Source: Sinotaia quadrata
Lineage: Eukaryota; Mollusca; Gastropoda; Architaenioglossa; Viviparidae
Assembly (NCBI GenBank): GCA_028829895.1
Contig: CM054179.1
Coordinates: forward strand, 96,592,875 to 96,656,874
Direction: 5' to 3'
Length of the DNA stretch: 64,000 nt
The position numbers and the translations under genes were made by a program. Of this stretch, positions 27,101-39,100 are shown piece by piece. The notes under the pieces were generated by a model. The model had not been told where the DNA came from. It ran no database searches and saw only the letters and a list, made by a program, of their open reading frames with translations. Numbering within the stretch: position 1 is the stretch's first letter; each line of letters begins with the position of its first letter.

Positions 27101-30100
27101 CCAATGTCTGTTGCTTTACAGTGTATGAGGGAGATGGTAATGGTGGTGGTTGTGTGTGCATGCGTTGAGTAGTCATTTCATTTTTGGTATAAAACAAAAA
27201 AACTGAATTTGTTATGAAAGTGAAAGATAGTTGTGGGCAACTTTCACTCATTGTTCATTATTTACTGGGAATATGTTCAATACATTGCATCAAATCATTT
27301 TTGGCGACTACATGTACATGCAGCTCGGAAAAGTTATACCATTCAGGCAGCCCAATCCACAGTATAGATTCTTCTGAAATTGCTAAAAGTACTTTTTATA
27401 TAATTTATGTTCAATATCAATGCATTGCAGAGAACAATACACATTAATCCCTTTAGCCTGGAGGGTTTTTTTTTTTTGGTAATAAAAATTCTCCACAGGC
27501 ATATAATTAATTTAGTGGTATGGACTGAGAAGCAAAAAAGTGGTGATTAAGTAAAACACAAAGACATTACAAATACATTAAGAAAGTACAAAATGACTAG
27601 AAATTACATATATAATAATGAAATGATTTACTGAAAATGAATAAGCTATGTTACAAATTCATTGAAACTGTTATAACTAATATTTTAAGTGTATGAGTTA
27701 TAAAAATGAAATGAAAATAACAACAGTAACATCTCTTGGTCAAAGATATGCTATAAAATAACCTCTCTTGGACAAGTATATGCTTGCCATATGCTCAGGG
27801 ATGAGTAAATCAATGTGAACGTCTATGCTGGTTGCACTTACTCAAAGATCAAAGTAGTAAACACAGTGATGGGCAGTCTTTCCAATACATCAACCTATTG
27901 CTCCAATACATCAACTTATTGCTAGAATGCATCCCTATTGCTCCAATACATCACCCTACTGCTCCAATACATCAACTTATTGCTCTAACACAACAACTTA
28001 TTTCTCTAACACAACCTAATGCTTTAATACAGAGGTCGGCAAACTTTTAGGACTACTAGGCCATTTTAGGAGGTCAAGAAGGCACGGTAGGCCAGAAATG
28101 GTCAAAAGTACACCATTACTAGGCTTGAATAAAAGTCTTTGCACTTTATTTTGTGCAATTTAATGTGTAATAAAGAGAAGACATTGTACACTGTACAACT
28201 TCAAGGGGTAGGGATGAATAAAAGAAAAAAATTGAAAAACATATCTATGTGGATTGATTAGGCCAGTCATACCTACAGTACATACACACATGAACTTTAA
28301 CTAAGCCAGTGCTTGTACAATTAAAATAATTTCAGCTTTCTTATTTGTTTAAAATAAACTGTATTTAGATTGTTGAAATGAAGGTGAACAAAACTGCGAC
28401 AATTCAGTTAGGCAGGATCTGGCCTAAAGGCTGGACTTTACTGACCCCTGCTCTAATACATAACTTATTGCTCTAACACAACAACCTATTGCTCTAATAC
28501 ATCAACCTTTGCTCTAATACATCAATCTATTGCTCTAATACAGTGGTTTCTAACCCAGTGCTCTTGCATAAGGCTCACGTCAGTCTGAAAACTAGTGTAG
28601 ATGAAGCTGTTCCATCCAACCTTTCCTCACTCATTTTAGGTTCTAAAGGTCATCCAAAGAAAAACTAATCTTGAGGATGTCACAAATGAAAACAAATTTT
28701 CTATAGTATAATTCCCAAGTATGCAGTAAATTGAATGTGACAGTTGTTTTAACCCTTTACAACCGGTTATCCACATTCAAAAACTTCTGGAGCAATTTGA
28801 AAGGGGATTTCAACAGTTTGTCATTGAGCCTGTGACTCTGAGGTAACAAAAATGGCTACATAGTGTGCTTCATTCAAGTAAGAAGAGGATTGGGACTGGA
28901 GTTTTTGGATCTTCAAAAAGATATTGATTGCTCTAATACATCAACCAATTGCTTTATGCTCATACATGTTGTCTATCATTAACTAGAAAACACTCCCAAA
29001 CTGTATACAAAGAGATAATAAACAGTCTTTCTTTCTTTTCTACACATCTCTATCTGTTGGTCTAACTATACCTGTTGCCTATCAGCACATTAACTAGGAA
29101 ACAATGCCAAATTTCTAGAAAACATTTTCTAATAAACACATTAACCAGCTAATCGGTGCATTAACTAGAAAGCACTTCCAAAGTGTGAGCCCCTTTGTCC
29201 AAGAATCCAAACCATTACAGCAATCTTAAGATCATTGTATCTAATTTAGAAAATCATTGTTCCAAAATAAACAATTTATTCGGAAAACTTCTCATCAGTT
29301 GTGCTGCCAAACTCCATTCAAATGAAGAAACAAAAAATCTTAGGACCTTAGGGTTTTGCTTTCAATCTCAGATATCACTGACACTAGTGATAGTGTGTAT
29401 ATATATATATATTATCTGTATTTAAAATATGTACATTTAAGCACAACAAGCTGTACATAAAATATATATGTTTAAGCACAAACTGTATGCAAAATATTTG
29501 TTTAAGCAAAACAAACTGAAATATATATGTTTAAGCTAAATATCTGTGCACAAAACTTACATGTTTAAGCACGACGAACTGTACAAATATATATAAATAA
29601 GTGGAACATAAATTGTACAGAAATATATACACAAAGTATAGCATCATTTATCTCAATAAAAAGAATTAAAATATTTCAGACCACCACTTCTAACACAATG
29701 TCAGGTTTTTCCCATTGAGAATGTAAAACAATATACTGCTATTAGTGCTAGTTATATAATCAAATATAATAAAATCACATATAAATTAATGGAAGATTCT
29801 ACAATATAATTATTAAAGATACAGTCTTTTAAATTAAATTTTGCACTCCACTTTTTTTTAAAGCCCAGACAAGTATATATGATAAAAGAACACTATTTGT
29901 CCATCATTTAACCAGTATATAAAAAAAACAATACTCAGACAATGAATATCAATACAAGAACAAAGCAAAAGCTTGTGACTATTGAACAGAGGTAGTAAAG
30001 ATAATTTTAGTGCAGGAAGTGAATACATCAAGCTGCAACAAAAAATCCCAAAACTTTTCTGGGTACAAGCCTAGTTTCCATTTTAATTTTACATTTATTT

Positions 30101-33100
30101 CACTTCCGATTTCAATATTGCAACTTCAAGCTCACACAACAAATGATCATAATGAAAAACGAGAAATGCCATGAAAAATATAAAGGAAACAAAATTCTTA
30201 ACACAAAAGCAAATATGTTCCCAAATTTTGATACCAAATTTACTTTGAACTTTTAAACCCAATAAATACTTTTCTCCTACTGAAAGAATTTCAACGAAAA
30301 AGTAAAGTAAAAGTTAATTATATCATTGATTAAATGTGAAATTTGTTCAGTTATACAAAAACAAAATACAAAACCAAGAGCACAAAAAGTGAACAAAATG
30401 TACTGAAAACAGACTATTGGAAGGTATGGAAACCACCCAGAGAAATGTGGCATTAGTTATTATTTTTATCTTTTCTCAGTAATTTGTGAGGATAATTTGA
30501 TAGTCTTTTATAGTTTAAAATAAAAATGTCAAACACTGTAATGTAAAATGTTTTCCAGATAACTCTTGTTCCTTCCCAACCTTCCCAAAAATAAAAATGA
30601 CAAAAACACTGTAACTATACTGTGTTCAATAAAAGTTCTGTGCAAAAATCATTCCGAGCAAACTCTTTTCCTCTTCCTAAAAATAATATATATATATATA
30701 TATATATAATCTTTTGTTTAAAGAAAAAACAAGTTTATATAACAGTCATGCAGCTGCTGTAATCAAGTTCAGATTGGCATTAACAATTAGGTTTGCATTA
30801 TCTGAGGTTGCACTTATTTGCACATCAAAAGATAAAAAAATTAAAATGTGAAAATGTATTTCGAACTGCATTTTCTTAACAAAGCACTATTTTTTTTTTT
30901 AGTGGTAGTATACCCAGCATAAATTGTGCAGTGTAATTAGCATTAAAATAATTGGCTGCCAATGATTTGAGTTCCAGTCTTTCAAAGAAAGGATCAGCTA
31001 ACCACTACACATGACGCAGCAAAATGTTCTGATGATTTTGTCAAACTCAGCCTGTCACAACCAGCAATAATTGAATACTTTAAACTCACCAAACATTTTT
31101 CTATTTTTTCCTTTTAAAATCCATGTTTGTTCCACCAAGGCATATAAACACAGATTAGTTTGACTTCAGTCAGTGCTGGGATTCCTATATTTCACTTTCA
31201 TCCACGAATCTATCTTATCCAATCATTGCCTGGTCAAATCATTTAGATTTACTTTCAGTTGTTTTTCCTCAATCAATATATGTATTTGAAAAGGGAAAAA
31301 ATCCTCATAATTAATTTTAGCTAAAGTCAGTCTTCAGCTTAATCTGGCACACATGAGGTAGCCTTATTCACATAGGCCATGATTAACTTATTTTATTACA
31401 ACAAAACAAAGATCATTTTAAGGTGGTGTATTGTGCATGTTTTTTTAAATTTATTTTTAGTTTAAAGTGGCATACATATTTCAAGGTGTAGCCTTATTCA
31501 TATCAGTCATTATTATCTGATATTTTGCAGTATCACAAAGATAATTTTGTGGGGTGGGTGGGTGTGAGCTTGGTTTTACATTTTGAAAGTCAATGCCACA
31601 TTCTCTGGTTAATCAATGTGCTGATTTATTTATTTTTTTAAAGTATAGCACCGCTTTCTCTCTCTTAACTGAAACCATTTGGCTGCTAGAGTTCTTGCTC
31701 CTGCTTTTAAACTTACATTTCAGCTGTGTGATGGATTGCAAGATTTATATTAAAGTCATACTCATAATAAAAAAGTAATTGTTACGGTATGTTTGCCTAA
31801 ATACTGAAAAAGGTAACTGTTGTGGTATGACACACAACAAAAAATGTCACTTGACAATAAAGACAAAAACAACTTAAGCTCAAACACAAAGCCTTCAAAA
31901 TGACACCCAACAAGAAATATGTTACTAAAACTGTAAAGACAAAAAGAAACTGGGCTCAAAATGGCACAAACAAAAAGACAAAAATAAAAATGTTACTAAA
32001 GAATGGTTAAAGAGACACAAAATCATTTCAGAGAATAGCAGTAAAACTGTTCACAAATTCATTAAGTGAATTCCTCCCTCTCAATACAAGGTCTGCCCAC
32101 CACCCATTTTACACAATTTATTGTTACGCATAAGCAGAGGATATATCTAATATAAAAATGTATCGTCACTCACCAGCACGTCCTGGCAAACAAAAATAAA
32201 ACCAAGAAAAAAAATGAAAATTAATAATTGATAGAAATTTATTTTATATATCACAAGAAACTATCAATGTCAATTATAAATATGTGCATACACGTGTAAC
32301 CTGTCCATGCTACACTATTACAGTTCACTGGAGAGAGCGAGTGAAAGAGAGGGAAGAAGAAAGAGGCAAAGAGAGATGGAGAGAAAGAGACAAGAAGAGA
32401 TGATAAAAGAAGATTTATTCAAAAATATGTACATATTATCTTCATGTATTATACAAGAATTTATATAATATTCTGTTGATCAGTCACAAATGAGCATAAA
32501 TAAAGATAAACAAAATAAGTGATTTTTAAAAAGAATCAATTAGTAGCTATCTAGGTACAATCCATCTATGAGCAAATCAATCATCTAAATTTTAATCCAG
32601 CCATTATCTCCAGTGAAAAAATTGTTACAATAAGAGCTAAATGTCAAGGGACAGCATTATTAATCATAAAAATAACAATACTACTCTGTAAACATTCCTC
32701 ATCATATCTGTACCATTTCAGATAAATTTCCTGCAATCAAAAAACAAACAGTAGCATGGTGTATAATTTAAACACTTCAGAGAGAGAGAAAGAGAGAGTG
32801 TGTGTGTGTGTGTGTGTGTGCGTGCGTGTGTGCAATAAAAAACAATTTATGGGCATGATGTGGAGTGGTCCAAAGCGAGAGAACACAGTAAGCCGCTTCT
32901 GATGTGTCATTGACAGTGAGAGAATGGGGTAAGCTGTGTCCGATGATATTATTAAGAGAACCAGGATAAGCTAGGTCTAACAGTTTTACTGAGAAAACTG
33001 GGGTAAGCTATCTGGTATTACTGAGAGAACGGGGTAAGCTGTGTCTGGATGTTATTAAGAGAACCAGGATAAGCTGTTTTTGAAGGTGTTACTAGTAATA

Positions 33101-36100
33101 AAAGAAATAACAGCTCACTACAGTTTCAATTTCTGGTAAACTTCTGGGGTCAATTTCTGAGGTTAGAGATTAACATCTACTAGTGTATGCTACCTGATGT
33201 AAATGAGAACAATTTTTATCTTAAGGATGAAGAATGAAAATGTTTGTTTGTTGGCAACACATCTCTGTTTGCTCAGAGCTGTGATGTTAGGGTGTATATG
33301 TTGATGTCTAGCTGTTACTTATAGTTAACATATACACCCTAACATCACAGCTCTGAGCAAACAACTACAAGTAACAGCTACATGAAAACACAAACACCTT
33401 AATATCACAGGTCAGAACAAACAATTACAAATGACAGCCAGATGACAACACAAACACCCTAGTATAAGACTTTTCAACTACAAGTGACAGCTAGATGACA
33501 ACACAAACTCCTTAATATCACAGCTCTGAACAAACAACCACAAGTAACAACTAGATTACAACAGAGACACAACTTAACATCAAGGCAATGAACATATGAT
33601 AACCCATGAAACAACCTAGTACAAATGCTATTGATATATGACAAACACAGAAAGAAACAAGCTAGTACCATATGTAAGAGTAAATGACAATTATATGAGA
33701 AACAAAGAAACAACTCAATATCACAGTTATGGATATGTGACAATTAAATGACTAACAGAGAATAACTAGTACCACAACTATGAATATACAATGAATATAT
33801 GACAATAATAAGACATAGACACAGATTATTATTATAAATATGAGTAACTACTTCATCAGTTCATGAGGAAAAGTGTAAAACTATGTGCAGATCCAAATGA
33901 ATTGTGTGCATTAATAAAGTTAGGATGAGAGTAAGTTTGGATTACCCATAACTACACTGTTCAAAACCTATTTCATGTGAAATAAAAAAAAAATTTAAAT
34001 CAATAAGCATACCTCGACTATTTTATTTGAAACCATACCAATACAATGACCATACAAAGACTTTTGAAATAAAAATAAAAATAACAAGAAGATTATATCT
34101 GTATAATATCCTCTTTAAAATAGCAGCACATCACAACAGCCAGTATTTTAATTTAACTGAGCATTTCTGAGGGGCTTCTCTGGGAATGTTATTTACCAGT
34201 TCACCTCTATGACAACATAAACTCAATTTGTGTTACAATATAACAAGAACACAGAAGCACAATGATTTAGTGAGGTGCAAAAAACAAATTAAAACCCTAC
34301 CCTAAATTCTAATTCTAATTCCATGGGCATAAACAGTAAATTCAAAAGGTAACTTTTTAGTTTTAAGTAAGCAAAGCATGTATTACAGATATTCTCTGGT
34401 ATCTTATCTCCACTTTAAAGAAATCATGAATAGAAATATTAAATATGTGAATCAAGCAGATCAAAATAAATACTTTGTAAATCACCACAATGCTTTCTGA
34501 ACAAATTTCAATATTTCTGAGAACATTTTTCTGATAACTGTTTTGCTTGTATTCAAACAGTGAAATTAAAGCTTAACAAGTTTGCCATGTTATCACGGGT
34601 ACCCGGTCCACAATTTTACTACCCAGGTATTAGCACAGCAATGGGTCCCCGGGTCCCCATTGACACCACTATTTACCTAGGCATTGTATCATTATAAACT
34701 AGCAAAATATTTTGTTTACCTGTCACTTATTCTTGTCCTACTATTGTTCAAGTAAAAATTTAGTAAGCCTAACCAGTCCAGTGGGCATAAAAATGATCAG
34801 GCTGAGCGTACTGTATGATCAGATATGTAAGTTGCTTGATCAAGAGGGTATATGAAGTGAATGGGTGGATACATGAGTAATCATGTGGGCATTATGGGCT
34901 GATGGGTTAGGATGTGTAGTGATCATTTATCCAAGTGGAGTAATCATACAGATATGTGGGGAGGTCGGGGCATGTGGAGTGCTCATGCAGGAATATGGAG
35001 TGATTGGGTTCGTGTGGAGTATCAGGTGGGCATGTGAAGTATCATTCAGGAATGTGAAGTGATCAGGTGGGCATGTGAAGTATCATTCAGGAATCTGATC
35101 AGGTGGGCAAGATAAACAAAGGGAATAATTCACTCTCCAAGTTCTGTACTATTTATAATCTTTTTACAGAAGAAAAAAATTTATGAAACACTATGCCAGA
35201 ATATGGTCAAAAAGCTCCAAAGCATTGTCTGAACACAGTTAATAAGGTCTAAAATACACTGTGCCTGAACCATGTCAATAAAATCTAAATCACTGTGCCT
35301 GAACAGGGTCACAAATGCATGTGACTATGTTTGAACAGTGTCAAATGTAAATTACAGTGTTTACAATGTTCCCTAAAAGAATGTAAAACTGAAGGCAAAA
35401 TGATTAGGTAATATGAATTATATTGAATCAAAAACAAAAATCACACCACAGCAAGAAAAATACTTTGAAGAAACTAATCACAGCCGTTCCCTTTATCTTA
35501 AGCAGCATAAAATCAAACATAAAACTGGATGGATAACTAGTCTTAAGAAGATTAAAATCAAACTTAAAATTGGATGGGTTACTTATCTTAAGCAGCATCA
35601 AATCAAACTAAAAATTATAACACACCAGAATCAAACATCCAAACACAACTCAGTCCATTATGCTGAATATATATATGAATTTCTGCAGCCTCAAACAAAC
35701 AAACAAACAAACAAACAACTTTAATAAATTACGGGTCATGGCAAAAGAAACTGCAGGTCCAGATGTTAAAAGGTCCTCTCAAGTTTTGATAAGCACAACA
35801 TCGTTTACCATCAGACAGGTAAAACGGAAGGTTTACCTGCCCAAAAGGTGTTTGCCTGTTCAAAAATGTCAGCTTAACAAAAAAGTTTTCATACATGCAA
35901 ACACTATCAACTGGTAATACTGAAAATAAATCCGGTTTTTGTAGCAACCAGATGGTTTTCTTTTACAAGAAGTTGATACAGGTGATTTTTATGATATATA
36001 TAAACATATTCTCTTATTTCGCTGTTATTTAAATTATACCATCATAAATACAACTAGAAACAAGATTTTTAACTGTCCCATCAGACAGATTAGTGACTTA

Positions 36101-39100
36101 AGTAATTTCTACATGTCTATCCCTCTCTAGATAATTCTAATGCCTAACGATTAGTTAGAAGATATTAAATTTTCTAATAGTTTTGGTGATGGTCTATGAC
36201 GTACAGTGAAACCTCGCTATAACGAGATAATTGGGGTCCATAAAATCAGATTGCGTTAATACAGGGTTTTGCAATAGAATGCATTCTTAAGATATATATT
36301 TCAGGAGCTTTGCCATGACTATGTTATATCTGAATTTGCGTTATCACAGGGCGTGTTATCGCCACTATATACCACTGTACTACTTAAAAATTAATGCATG
36401 TTAGCTAACCTGAACTCTGATTCAACACTAACAATACCCCGGAATATACTAATAACACGTTTTAATGCATTTAATTAAATGGATAAAATCTGTTATGAAT
36501 ACTACAGTAATAATGAATGATACGGCAATGCTCCAATTTGAAACAAGTGACAAACCACTGAAACATCCAGGCACACTTCCAAACACAGATTTTAACAGAT
36601 ACGGTTGGTCAACCAGAAAAGCATGTACCACTGATTACTTTAGTATCTTTGGCTGGCAATTTGTTATGCAACACCACTAGTATCTTTTTTTACATAACGA
36701 CTGTAATTGATCTACGTGGGCGGTCGGCCACCATAGAGAGTGATTGTATATGAGACAAGCAGGTTTTTTGTCCTGTCACAACTGATGGAGAAATTAGTGA
36801 AACTGAAAGTGGAAGAGCGAAAGAATAGAGGTAAGACCAGAAGATTCTCTATTCAAAACAGAAGGTAGGCAGGTTTGTTATATGTACACTATATAAAGCC
36901 ATCATAAGTATATATATATTCTGGGTAATAATCCATCATAGGCATAACAAGTAAATAACATTTCTACTTTCAAAGGTGGAGAATAGTAACAATAATCAGA
37001 AAATAAGTGAGAAAAAATTCTCAAACCACAAAAACTTAAAAGAAAAAAAGAATGAATGAAAGGCTGGCATGCAAGCAATAACTACCTTCACCCATATGCG
37101 AGTCGTAGACAACATTAGCCTGTGCTTTGCCCGAGTATGGGGAATTGAACTGTGAGGTACCTGGGTCATATTCACTGATCTTGCCAGGGTACGACTTCCG
37201 GTTACCAGCTATTGGCCCAGTACAAGTTAAGGTGATCAGGATGCAGCACATCAGGCCACATCAAACGACGTATGATAGGTGAAGTGTGAGCAAAAAGGTG
37301 ACAAATGTGAAAGTGACATGCTAATGAAAGTTTGTGTTACAGGCAAGTGCTTCAAGAATAAAAATTATTATAAATAAACATTTACAAGAAAAAAATTATG
37401 TGGATGGCCAGAAAGGTGAATCAAGTCCAAGTGCATAGCTTGTTATACTGCTGACAAGCAGAAACTAAGTCAGGAGACAATTCATTCTATTTCTAAAAAA
37501 TATATGTATGGTCTGTTTATAGCCAAAATTTAAATCCCCAAAAGATACAGAATCTGTTTTAGAAGAATTTAAATTAAATAATAATCCAAAAACAAAAGTT
37601 TTAGTTTCATCACCAAATTAGAATTAGAAAAATATCAGTTATAGAGACCCTTAGCATGAATTAGCCATCACTCATAAAAAATATTAAAATAAGGGCAACC
37701 TAATGCAAAAGGAATAAAGACAGTTCCACCAGCTACTAAACAGGAAAGTTTAGAACAAACTGTAGAGGATATTTGTAGGAAAGAATTTTAATTATCTGGA
37801 CATCCACATATCTTTAAATTATCAAATCAGAACGTCAATATTAACATTAGTAATAATAATAATATTATTAACCCCTTCATTGCCATGAATGTACTGTTTT
37901 CTCTGAATTTAACCTTGGAACAAAAGAGTACACTACTACACATAACCACTATATCAGTTAATCATTGTATTTAAAATATTTTTGTTTATTTTGTTATAAC
38001 ACAAATGTTGCAACATAGGTCTTAGAAACAAATTGTTATACATGTACTTCTATAAATAAGTTTAAGTAGAGACTATGCCATAGCTTTTATTTCTGAACTG
38101 AAATGACTTGCATATTTAAGGGGAGAAAACTACCAAACTAGAACAATAAATACTGATATTTTTATTTATCTCTAGATATGAATAATTTATCATTTTATTC
38201 TGATTTTAAAAGCAGATAGCATTTTATTATAAAAACCAAGAAAAATTCTTTAAAGCATAACTCTGAAGGGGTTAAACTAAACAATAAAAAATAAATAAAA
38301 AATGTGTAAACAAATGTAAGTAAAATAAATGAATGTGTTCTGCAATTATCATGCAATCATAAAACAAACTTTAAAATGTGCAATAAAATTAATATTCTTT
38401 AACACAGTGTTCTGCTATTTCTTCCTGCCTAAGCTGCACAGATGACTGTTCCTATTCAGCAGCTCAGAGTACACAGAGGAACCGATAAGCACTTACAAAG
38501 ACAAAACTGCTTGTAGTATTTAAAACACAAACACACACAAGAAATATCTGTACATATGCTTACATAATCTAGGAGCAAAAGCCTACACTCCTAAGCAAGC
38601 CCTGAAGCCCCTTCACTTCTACCACCCAGGATAGGCTAGCTGCTCTGAAGCACCAGTAAGTGTGAGAATAAATAACAAAGAACTTGTTGCAAAAATCTTC
38701 ATCCCATAACATACCCTCATCCAAAGATTCATGAGGACGCCTCTCTTCCATGGCATTACGCTGCTCTCTCACACCCCAGTAGTTAATGTTACTCTGAATA
38801 GCAGTGTTCTGTTTGATGCGAGCAATCTCAGGGTCCTCAACCACAGAGGTTTTGGTACCCTTGAGCTTCTCAAAGTCAGCATGGTACTGTACCTGTAGGC
38901 ACATATACAGGCACATATTAGTACAGCATATGACCAAGAACAGAAAGCAAAATACAAATTCACAGGACATAAACATTAAATATATACAAATCCATAGGAC
39001 CACAAACATTAAATAAGTACACGGGACCACAAACATTAAATAGATACAAATCCACAGGACCATGCATGTTATGCAAAATACAATTTATCACAAAGCAACA

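Larger units (their letters stand above)
25920..32173 (-). other. LASP intron between the two microexons
   Basis: A 6.3-kb AT-rich intron with two or three hAT-type insertions (26398-26587, 28030-28450, probably 28541-28930) and minisatellites. No further exon was recognised, though another microexon could easily be missed. Confidence 0.7.
32183..37085 (-). other. LASP intron upstream of the 9-nt microexon
   Basis: A 4.9-kb intron with a GA/GT microsatellite at about 32779-32834, several minisatellites, an inverted repeat at 33266-33363 and a Tigger-like MITE at 36204-36377. Confidence 0.75.

Noticed and set aside
38569..39063. 164-codon open frame on -
   Set aside because: Only 38715-38892 is real exon (nebulin repeat 3). 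The rest is intron read through in the same frame, including a small tandem repeat of VCGP/FNV-type translation.
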